A DNA stretch of 64,000 nt from NCBI GenBank assembly GCA_963663365.2, contig CAXXIH010000004.1, positions 620,001 through 684,000 of the forward strand, given 5' to 3'. Shown piece after piece: positions 1-7,204 of the stretch (its first letter is position 1; each line of letters starts with the position of its first letter). The notes under the pieces are model-generated. The model was not told the DNA's origin. It was given only the letters and a program-made list of their open reading frames with translations, and did no database searches. Origin of the DNA: G963663365 sp963663365. GTDB lineage: Bacteria; Hinthialibacterota; Hinthialibacteria; Hinthialibacterales; G963663365. Position numbers and translations under genes: made by a program.

Positions 1-638
1 CGATCCAAAGACGGCATAGCCGCCGGGAAATTGATGCTGCATCCCGGGATTTCACCAAGACGTGTATAGCAACGGATGTTATCTTTATTCACATAATGCG
101 CGCTCATCAGGCTCTCACCGGGCAAAAAAGTAATGGGAAGATAAAGAGCCGGAGCCATGCACTCGGCAAGATGAAGAATTGTGCAGGTATCCAGCGAAGT
201 GCCCAGCATTAACACATCGCCACCGGCTCGGCGCAGCCGGTCCCAGGGCGAGCCCACGCCCAACGGGGTTGACCGCAAATGGTGCTCTGTCAATTCCTCC
301 GCTCTCGCTCCAATGGCCGCAACCGAATGGGTGGGATGCAAACTTCGAAAGGCGCCTTTTCGCTTCCATAGCAGATTGGTCAATAGCCCAACCCGGGAAA
401 GAGTCACTTTGGGATTAAACGGATCAGCGGCCCAAAAACAATAATTATAGGTGTGCGTAGGCACCATAAGCGTACCTTCGGGGCCAAGAGTTTCCAGTAG
501 AGCGTCAAGAACTCCTTCCGGACCGCCTTGGACCGGGCCAACACTCTTAAAGGAACTGTGCATGGCCAAAACCGATCCCGGCCTCACGCCCAGGGCGAGC
601 AGATCGTCAACCAACTGCTTTTTGCTGAAACCCGTCAT
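1..638 (-). CDS. AAC(3)-family aminoglycoside N-acetyltransferase homologue (C-terminus cut by window edge)
   Basis: An open frame on the minus strand starts with ATG at 638 and runs off the left edge without a stop, giving about 212 residues of an expected 260-280. Visible motifs are MHSS near residues 26-29, PTHTYN near 60-65, HPTHS near 101-105 and SPWDRL near 130-135, in the order expected for the AAC(3)/YokD family of acetyl-CoA-dependent N-acetyltransferases. Known members acetylate the 3-amino group of aminoglycosides, but many environmental homologues have no known substrate, so resistance should not be assumed. A GGGG run lies about 9 bases before the ATG; the frame stays open upstream to a stop near 705, so an earlier GTG or TTG start is possible. 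It is divergent from the glycosyltransferase at 780. Confidence 0.8.
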   Translation of the reverse strand, partial: MTGFSKKQLVDDLLALGVRPGSVLAMHSSFKSVGPVQGGPEGVLDALLETLGPEGTLMVPTHTYNYCFWAADPFNPKVTLSRVGLLTNLLWKRKGAFRSLHPTHSVAAIGARAEELTEHHLRSTPLGVGSPWDRLRRAGGDVLMLGTSLDTCTILHLAECMAPALYLPITFLPGESLMSAHYVNKDNIRCYTRLGEIPGCSINFPAAMPSLD

Positions 639-779
639 AGTGCAATGCCCCGCCCTCAAAGGTGCGGTTACAATAACTTGAAAGCCGTAGCGCCGCACGT
701 CAGATTGTCCGCGGCCAAATAATTAGCCATGGCAAAATTTTGAGGACGGCAACTTAGAATCGCAAGACGTATTATTTTG

Positions 780-2027
780 ATGAATCGGTTCAACTTCATA
801 CAAAACAACCGCAATTGGCAGATTTTTGCCATCACGGTATTGCTTGGTGCAATCGCCCTGCGGATTGCATTTTTGATCGTAATGGTTCCCCGAATGGAGG
901 GAACGGATTTTGACAGCGATAAATATCTCCGCGCCGCCGAACAGCTGCGTGAAGGAACCTGGGTAGATGTGCGCCGCCCGCCTGTCTACGTCTTTGTTTG
1001 TGCCATCTGCCAAGTCTTACCCGGAAGCGAGATGCTTTGGACGCAGCTTTTCAATATCGCCTTTGACGTTGGCGTTATTGCCTTGCTATTGGGCTGGGGA
1101 CCACGTTTAGGAGGACGAATTCCGGCGCTCGCCGCCGGTATGCTTTACGCGGTTTATCCGTTGGCAATTTGGCGTATGCCCCTGGTGGGCTCAGATACCA
1201 TGCATGTGTTCTATATGACCGCTCTGCTTTGGGGATTGGGGCGGCTTAAACCATCCGGTGAAGGTAGTCATTGGACAACTTGGATCTTGGCGGGATTCTT
1301 CTTCGGTATCCTGATTCTTTTAAAACAGCTTTATAAATTTATGCCCGCTTTGCTGGTCTTCTATTGGCTGGTGAAATATCGAAAGGAATTCGCGGCCATT
1401 TCGAAACGTGTCACGGTTTGGCTGGTGATTGTAATCCTTACCGTCGCTCCCTGGACCTACCGCAACTACCGCGTAAGCGGCGAGTTTATTCCTGTCGCTG
1501 CGGGTTTGTCGGGCTTGGCGATGTTTATCGGCAATCATGTTCCCGGCCAAGGACGCTGGGAAGGCGACGCCAAAGCAAAATGGGAAGAGGCCTTGGATGA
1601 TGTGCAGGCTGCCAATCCGGAAATCAGCCGTCACAACAACCCCAAAGAGTATGATGCATTCTTAACTACGGCGGCGATTCAACATATCCGCGAAAACTTT
1701 GCAGCCTGGCTGCCGCTATTGCCAAAGAAGGCCTTGCGATTCTGGTTTATTCCCGCTTCAGAGACTAAGATTTTTCTTTCTATTGTCGTGCAACTTTTCT
1801 ATCTGCTATGCGCGGCCTATGGCGCATACCGCAGGCCGGATTTGCTCCGGAATTTGGTCCTGCCGGGCCTGATGCTCCTATACACATGGGGGCTTTACAC
1901 TCTTTCGTATTCCTGTATTCGCTTCAGTCTCGTTGCGATTCCTTGGTTATGCCTTATGGCCGGATGGATCGTTGCCATACCCAAATCCGGTGCAAAACCG
2001 TTAGCTGAAGATAAGGCCGCCTTTTAA
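780..2027 (+). CDS. GT39-like polytopic membrane glycosyltransferase
   Basis: A 415-residue protein with about ten hydrophobic segments spread along its length. After the first membrane segment comes an acidic stretch with FDSDKYLRAAEQLREG near residues 43-60, the usual position of the acidic catalytic region in the dolichyl-phosphate-mannose mannosyltransferase / ArnT-like superfamily (GT39, PMT_2). Such enzymes transfer a sugar from a polyprenyl-phosphate donor to lipid or protein on the outer face of the inner membrane; donor and acceptor cannot be told here. The longest frame opens with TTG at 777 directly before ATG 780; I chose the ATG. No strong ribosome-binding site is seen. The secreted glycosidase follows 67 bases downstream on the same strand. 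Confidence 0.75.
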   Translation: MNRFNFIQNNRNWQIFAITVLLGAIALRIAFLIVMVPRMEGTDFDSDKYLRAAEQLREGTWVDVRRPPVYVFVCAICQVLPGSEMLWTQLFNIAFDVGVIALLLGWGPRLGGRIPALAAGMLYAVYPLAIWRMPLVGSDTMHVFYMTALLWGLGRLKPSGEGSHWTTWILAGFFFGILILLKQLYKFMPALLVFYWLVKYRKEFAAISKRVTVWLVIVILTVAPWTYRNYRVSGEFIPVAAGLSGLAMFIGNHVPGQGRWEGDAKAKWEEALDDVQAANPEISRHNNPKEYDAFLTTAAIQHIRENFAAWLPLLPKKALRFWFIPASETKIFLSIVVQLFYLLCAAYGAYRRPDLLRNLVLPGLMLLYTWGLYTLSYSCIRFSLVAIPWLCLMAGWIVAIPKSGAKPLAEDKAAF

Positions 2028-2094
2028 TTGAACAGCGGCCTGCGCTTGGCGTGGGAGCGGCTCGGCGAAATGTATTCCGGAGGTGAGAAACACA

Positions 2095-4731
2095 ATGCGT
2101 CTGCTGCCGGTTTTTAGTCTGTCATTGCTTTGCATCATATATTCCGCCACTCCGGGAGGAGCACAGACAACCGATGCCGCAACATGGCCGGAATTCACAT
2201 TGCCATGGAATGTTCCCGGTAACGGCGCATTGGATATTTCATTCTTGTTGGATCCCCCGGCGGGTAACAAAGGTTTCTTAAAAAGCGAAGACGGTATTTT
2301 GAAATTTGAGGATGGTTCCCGGGCTAAATTTTGGGGAGTCAATCTGGTTGCGGCTTCAGCCTTTCCTACCGCCGAACAATCGAAAACCATCGCCGAGCGC
2401 CTCGCCAAAGCAGGCTGCAATCTGGTTCGTTTGCATCACATGGATGCGCCTTGGCATGCCCGTCCGATCATCGATTACAGTCGAAGCGATTCCCAACATC
2501 TCAATACTGAGAATCTTGACCGCCTCGACCATCTTGTGGCCGAACTCAAAGCGCGGGGGATTTACATTCATCTGGATTTGCTTGTGCACCGTCTTTTCAA
2601 AAACGGAGATGATGTCACCGATGCGGACCTTTTAGGCAATGGCCCCAAGAACATCACCTATACAAACCGCCGGTTGATCGAACTGCAAAAACAATACGCT
2701 CGTGATCTGCTAACCCATCTAAATCCGTACACCGGCCTCCGATACGCGGACGATCCGGTCTTTGCCATTGTGCAGATTTGCAATGAAAACAGCATCTTTT
2801 GGAAAAACGACGCAGAAATCCCGGAATTCTATTTGCAGGAAATTGATGCGAAATGGAATGCCTGGCTGCTCGAAGAATATGGCTCGCTCGATGCGCTTAC
2901 AGAAAAATGGACAGGCCCATCGGGAAGAAGCAACCTGCGCTCCTATGAAGATCCTGCCCAGGGCACGGTACGGCGTCCTGAAATCGGGACCTGGAGTGAA
3001 CGCTATATCGAAGAAGACCATGCCTATACCGGTGCAAACGGCTGGCCCCGGGTGGCCGATCATTTCCGCTTCTTAACCGGATTGCAGCGGGCTTTTTTAG
3101 ATGAAATGACCGGCTATCTGCGGGACTTGGGCGTGAAATGTGTGATCGCGGGCTCCAATCTTCCCGCCGGCGTTGTCGGCTTGCCTGGGGAAGCCCGCCA
3201 GGGGATCGTCGAAACCAATGTCTATTACGGCCATCCACGGGATGGCTTTGGGATTCCTAATCGTTTTCCGAACGAGAATATTTCCGATAGTGCGCCGCAT
3301 GATGTACAGCCCTGGGGGACAACGGTTTTTCACGCCTTATTCAGCCGCGCCAGCGTGGCCGGAACCCCTTTGGTGGTCACAGAATGGAACGAGCCGTATC
3401 CCATGCCCTGTCGTGCCGAGGCAGCTCCTTTTGTGGCCGCTTATAGCGCCTATCAGGATTACGATGGGCTGTGTCTTTTTTCCTACAATCACGCCGACTT
3501 CAACTACGCCCCAAATGACCGCATCAACAGCTTTTTTAATGCGGGAAACGATCCGGCTATTTGGGGATTGTTCCAAGCGGGTGCATTGATCTTCTTGCGG
3601 GGTGATGTTTCTCCCGGTCAGATCACGACGGATATCGTCTACAGCGAAAGTGACCGTCTCTCTCCCCACCAAATGTGGGATCAACGTTTTAAAAGCCTTT
3701 CATATGTTTCCCGGGTACGACAGTGTTATGTCGATGAGAAATATGAGGGTGACGCCGATTTGGCAATTGCCGGCGGATTTACAGCCTCGGGTGATTTAAC
3801 CGGCGCTAACCATGCTTTGATATTTTCCCGGCAACCTTGGTCCAGCCCCTACACTCAAGCTGACTGTCTTGAAGAATGGTTGGGACAGTATGAACCTGAA
3901 ATTCGTCTGGCGACCGAGAGTATCGAAGCCCGTTTTCAAGACTTCATCTGGGATGACCGCACGGTATGGATCCAAGGGCCGGTGTTCGCCGATCCTCCCA
4001 CAGGGTATAGCGCAGAGGGAACCGTAACCGGTGAGAACCGGGCAGCCTTACTCGTAAGCAGCAAGCAATGCCTCTTGCAGGGTGTATCAGAGTTGGAGGA
4101 AGAGGATCCAGCCTGGGAAACGCGCCTGGCACTCGATCTGATGCAGCAATGGGGATTGGCCTCAAAGGGGCACGAACAATTCGATATGGGAGCCCTGCAC
4201 TCGGATACGGAAGAACTAATTCACAACTACCGGGCTGGCTACCTGACCATCAACACCCCGAAAACCCAAGGGATTGTGGGGCATGCGCAAGGGAAGACAA
4301 TCGAGTTAGGCGCTTTCACCGTCACGCCGGGCTCACCCTTTGCCGTCATCCTGTTACAGAGTTTGGATGACTTGCCACTGACCGAAAGCCTGCATCTGCT
4401 GTTAACCGCTGTGGCGCATGCGGAAAACACCGGTCAAAAATGGACAGATGAAACCCAGTTTGTCAGTGCAGGCACGGCGGCGGTTCGAATCGAACCGGTT
4501 CAGGCCTCGTGCAGTCTTAATAGCGAGGTGAAGCACGGCTGGCAGGGATTTGCGTTGGAGGCAAATGGCAGCAGAAATCAAGAATTGGACTTGCGAGTGG
4601 ATGATGGCGGAATTTCATGGGATCTGCCCGCCGACACATCAGCCAATAGCACGGGGGCAATCCATTTTGAACTGCAAATCGATCCCAGTGCCCTTGAATC
4701 TTGGTGCCGACACGGTAACAAAAATCAATAA
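2095..4731 (+). CDS. Secreted clan GH-A (GH5-like) glycoside hydrolase
   Basis: The 878-residue product has an N-terminal signal peptide (hydrophobic core about residues 3-20, then an Ala-rich cleavage region) and an FWGVNLV strand followed by a TIM-barrel-like region. The clan-A acid/base signature NEN sits at residues 230-232 (Glu 231) and the nucleophile is probably Glu 430 in VVTEWNEPYP, a spacing typical of GH5 and related families. The C-terminal 350 residues are beta-rich and not recognised. It probably hydrolyses a beta-linked polysaccharide outside the cytoplasm; the substrate cannot be read from sequence. ATG 2095 was preferred to GTG 2083 because GGAGGTGAG lies just upstream of the ATG and overlaps the GTG. 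Confidence 0.8.
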   Translation: MRLLPVFSLSLLCIIYSATPGGAQTTDAATWPEFTLPWNVPGNGALDISFLLDPPAGNKGFLKSEDGILKFEDGSRAKFWGVNLVAASAFPTAEQSKTIAERLAKAGCNLVRLHHMDAPWHARPIIDYSRSDSQHLNTENLDRLDHLVAELKARGIYIHLDLLVHRLFKNGDDVTDADLLGNGPKNITYTNRRLIELQKQYARDLLTHLNPYTGLRYADDPVFAIVQICNENSIFWKNDAEIPEFYLQEIDAKWNAWLLEEYGSLDALTEKWTGPSGRSNLRSYEDPAQGTVRRPEIGTWSERYIEEDHAYTGANGWPRVADHFRFLTGLQRAFLDEMTGYLRDLGVKCVIAGSNLPAGVVGLPGEARQGIVETNVYYGHPRDGFGIPNRFPNENISDSAPHDVQPWGTTVFHALFSRASVAGTPLVVTEWNEPYPMPCRAEAAPFVAAYSAYQDYDGLCLFSYNHADFNYAPNDRINSFFNAGNDPAIWGLFQAGALIFLRGDVSPGQITTDIVYSESDRLSPHQMWDQRFKSLSYVSRVRQCYVDEKYEGDADLAIAGGFTASGDLTGANHALIFSRQPWSSPYTQADCLEEWLGQYEPEIRLATESIEARFQDFIWDDRTVWIQGPVFADPPTGYSAEGTVTGENRAALLVSSKQCLLQGVSELEEEDPAWETRLALDLMQQWGLASKGHEQFDMGALHSDTEELIHNYRAGYLTINTPKTQGIVGHAQGKTIELGAFTVTPGSPFAVILLQSLDDLPLTESLHLLLTAVAHAENTGQKWTDETQFVSAGTAAVRIEPVQASCSLNSEVKHGWQGFALEANGSRNQELDLRVDDGGISWDLPADTSANSTGAIHFELQIDPSALESWCRHGNKNQ

Positions 4732-4965
4732 GGAAAACGTTTAAGAGTGTCACTGCTGATTCCGACAGGACTTCCTGCGGCTTCGGTGCATGATCCGTTG
4801 CACGCGTTTGCTCATGCGCTAGTGTCAGGGCGCAAAATACAGCAGCAATATGCTGGGGACGAATCCTCGGCTGTGTGTTTTGGTATTGGTAGAAAGTCCC
4901 GTCCACTATCGGCGGGTTTCGATTTTGAATAATGGTTCAGATAGGGATTGTGAGGAATTAAAAGA

Positions 4966-5319
4966 ATGCCGCACGGAAAAGATCTCACTTGGCTCGATGA
5001 AGTTCGTGATGAAATCCTGGAGGATCAGGGGCTTGATGACGAAGACCTGCCTCATTTGGATGAAATCGATCTTGAGGAGATTGAGGTCTTTGCCGAACAG
5101 GTTGCAGCTCTGGACCGTAAATTGACCGACGAGAACGATGTCGATGAGAACATTAACGCCGAAGTCGATGACGCTTGGGTAAGGCTTCGTGAACAACTGA
5201 TTGAAGAATTAAATCGCCTTGGCGATGAACAGGGCACCGACATCGACGAAATGGCGGAGGCCATTGAGGTTTTAGCGGAAGCCCTTGCCGAACGTATCGT
5301 AACTAACTTGGAAGGCTAA
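4966..5319 (+). CDS. Small acidic helical protein of unknown function
   Basis: A 117-residue, strongly acidic protein without membrane segments or cysteines. It reads as nearly all alpha-helix, with runs of Glu, Asp and Leu (for example LDEIDLEEIEVFAEQ around residues 30-45), and could be a coiled coil or small helical bundle. GAGGAAT lies about 9 bases before ATG 4966, which supports translation. It lies between the secreted glycosidase and the ketopantoate-reductase-like gene, all on one strand, with 41 bases to the next gene, so it may be cotranscribed. I do not recognise a family. The acidic composition is intrinsic and not enough to assign a role. Confidence 0.6.
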   Translation: MPHGKDLTWLDEVRDEILEDQGLDDEDLPHLDEIDLEEIEVFAEQVAALDRKLTDENDVDENINAEVDDAWVRLREQLIEELNRLGDEQGTDIDEMAEAIEVLAEALAERIVTNLEG

Positions 5320-5360
5320 AAGAGGCTGCGATACATATTTTTTGCCGCTCGGTCGCACGC

Positions 5361-6383
5361 ATGTCCGTGAATTCGATCCAAGACACTCATAATCCCCAAT
5401 CCGATAAACAACATGTGCTTGTATTCGGCGCGGGAGCAGTTGGATGTCTGCTTGGCGGCCTTTTACGGGCGGCCGGACATGAAGTTGCATTTGTGGGCCG
5501 CAAGCCCATCGTCGATGCGCTCAAAAACCACGGAATGCAAATCACAGGCTTATGGGGAGAAGTCAATGTCCCCCGGATTTCCAATGCGGTGGAACTCGTT
5601 TCTGACCTTACCCCAGCCTCTCCTTTGAATTTGATTCTCATTACCACAAAGACCTACGCCACAATGGATGCCATCCAGGCTTGCATGCCTTTGGTTCGTG
5701 AAAACACGCGAGTTTGCTCAATCCAAAACGGTGTCGGCAATTTGGAGACGATTGCCGAACACGTGGGGTGGCCCAACACATTAGGAGCCCGCATTATTAC
5801 TGGAGTGGAGATTGATGTCAGCACCCCCGGTAGCCCTGCACAAGTGCGAGTTACGGTACATGGCGATGCAATCCGCTTCGGGCATCCCCAAAATTTATTT
5901 CCGATGGATGAACTGGAATCCATCGCGTTGATGTGGAAGGCGGCAGGAATTCCGGTAGAGGCAACATCTGATCTACTCAAATATATTTGGGCCAAGGTGT
6001 TTTATAACGCGGCACTCAATCCCTTGGGTGCGATTCTCGGCGTTTGTTATGGGAGACTCGCCGAACAATCCGGTACACGCAATACCATGGACCGTATTAT
6101 CCATGAGGCCTTTGCCGCTACCCATGCGCATGACATCGAGCATTTCTGGCCGGATGCAAGTTCTTATCTAAAAGCGTTTTATGGAGACATGATCCCTAAA
6201 ACCGCCGGGCATTTTCCATCGATGCTGCGTGATATCGAGCAAGGACGCCGCACCGAGATCGGAGCGCTCAATGCAGCGATTGTCCGCTTGGGCGACGAAA
6301 AAGGCATCGATGTATCCACGAACCGCTGTATCGTGGAAATGCTTGAATTTCTTGAACAAACGAAATCACGCGCCGCATCCTAA
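5361..6383 (+). CDS. Ketopantoate reductase (ApbA/PanE) family oxidoreductase
   Basis: A 340-residue protein with an N-terminal Rossmann fold: VFGAGAVGCLLGG near residues 21-33 is the NADP-binding glycine motif, and SIQNGVGN near 118-125 is characteristic of the family. A Lys/Asn-rich C-terminal domain follows, including KYIWAKVFYNAALNPLGA near residues 210-227, where the catalytic lysine of PanE is found. Known members reduce 2-dehydropantoate to pantoate for coenzyme A synthesis. Many genomes hold several paralogues with other 2-oxoacid substrates, and no other pan gene is nearby, so I leave the symbol blank. The length is slightly above the usual 290-320. Confidence 0.82.
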   Translation: MSVNSIQDTHNPQSDKQHVLVFGAGAVGCLLGGLLRAAGHEVAFVGRKPIVDALKNHGMQITGLWGEVNVPRISNAVELVSDLTPASPLNLILITTKTYATMDAIQACMPLVRENTRVCSIQNGVGNLETIAEHVGWPNTLGARIITGVEIDVSTPGSPAQVRVTVHGDAIRFGHPQNLFPMDELESIALMWKAAGIPVEATSDLLKYIWAKVFYNAALNPLGAILGVCYGRLAEQSGTRNTMDRIIHEAFAATHAHDIEHFWPDASSYLKAFYGDMIPKTAGHFPSMLRDIEQGRRTEIGALNAAIVRLGDEKGIDVSTNRCIVEMLEFLEQTKSRAAS

Positions 6384-6514
6384 GCAAACATTTGTAGCGA
6401 TTGTGGGTACATTTTCTGATATCCTGAAACGGATGCGTTACATTACTTGTTGACAACCTGTTTAATTCGCTACATCCCTAATCTCACCCATACTGGCAGG
6501 AGGCAAGTAGTACT

Positions 6515-7186
6515 ATGCGGCGGGCGTTTACCCTTATCGAACTTCTAATTGTAGTAGCCATTATCGGAATTCTGGCATCGATCGCAGTTCCCAACTTTAA
6601 GCAAGCATTAATCCGGGCCAAAGTCAGCAGGGCCAAGAACGATCTCAAAACGCTTGCAACGGCACTGGAATCGTATTACATCGATGCCGGTAACTACCCC
6701 TATGTGCAGGACCAAGGCGGTATCGAATGGCAGATGCCGGCCGGATTCCCCGCCGGACATGCGACCGGCCCCGCCGGTTTGACTTCCCCAATACCGTATC
6801 TGCAATCTGCATTGCACGATCCGTTTCTTTTAGAAGATGGCCGTTATGGCAATGGTGATAATCCTTTGCTGTATTATGAGCGTTGTGGTTTTGGCTACGA
6901 TATCACAGGGACTTTCGCTGCAATCAAACCGATCAATGTGCCTGTAGACGCCAATGGCACGCTGCTGGGCACGGCTCCTGAATACAAAGAAACGAACTGC
7001 TCAAAGGCACCTACCCGATGGATTGTCTATAGCGTCGGTCCGGACAAAAACCACCGTGTTCTCAATGAAGACGGCAGTGTTTTGGTGCGCTCCCGGTATA
7101 GCATTTACAATCGCTACGATCCCTCGAACGGGCTAGTCAGCCAGGGAAACGTGGTTCGTTTCCCCGGCGGACTATCATTTCCTTAA
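6515..7186 (+). CDS. Prepilin-type N-terminal cleavage/methylation protein (pseudopilin 1)
   Basis: The 223-residue product begins MRRAFTLIELLIVVAIIGIL, a type IV prepilin/pseudopilin signal: a short basic leader, a cleavage site before Phe, Glu at mature position 5 and a hydrophobic helix. The C-terminal part is a soluble beta-rich head. It ends with the motif SNGL-x-S-x-GN, which recurs in the four other pseudopilins of the window. AGGAGG lies about 13 bases upstream of ATG 6515. No prepilin peptidase, secretion ATPase or secretin gene is in the window, so any type II secretion or pilus machinery lies elsewhere. It converges with the GH38 gene, with 18 bases between the stops. Confidence 0.85.
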   Translation: MRRAFTLIELLIVVAIIGILASIAVPNFKQALIRAKVSRAKNDLKTLATALESYYIDAGNYPYVQDQGGIEWQMPAGFPAGHATGPAGLTSPIPYLQSALHDPFLLEDGRYGNGDNPLLYYERCGFGYDITGTFAAIKPINVPVDANGTLLGTAPEYKETNCSKAPTRWIVYSVGPDKNHRVLNEDGSVLVRSRYSIYNRYDPSNGLVSQGNVVRFPGGLSFP

Positions 7187-7204
7187 GGCGGTTAGCCTAG
7201 AAAC

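Noticed and set aside
115..369. 84-codon minus-strand frame at the left edge
   Set aside because: It is an out-of-frame shadow of the AAC(3)-family reading frame, which has the conserved motifs.
4747..4932. Plus-strand 61-codon frame after the secreted glycosidase
   Set aside because: No ribosome-binding site and no conserved pattern; it lies in the spacer before the acidic protein.
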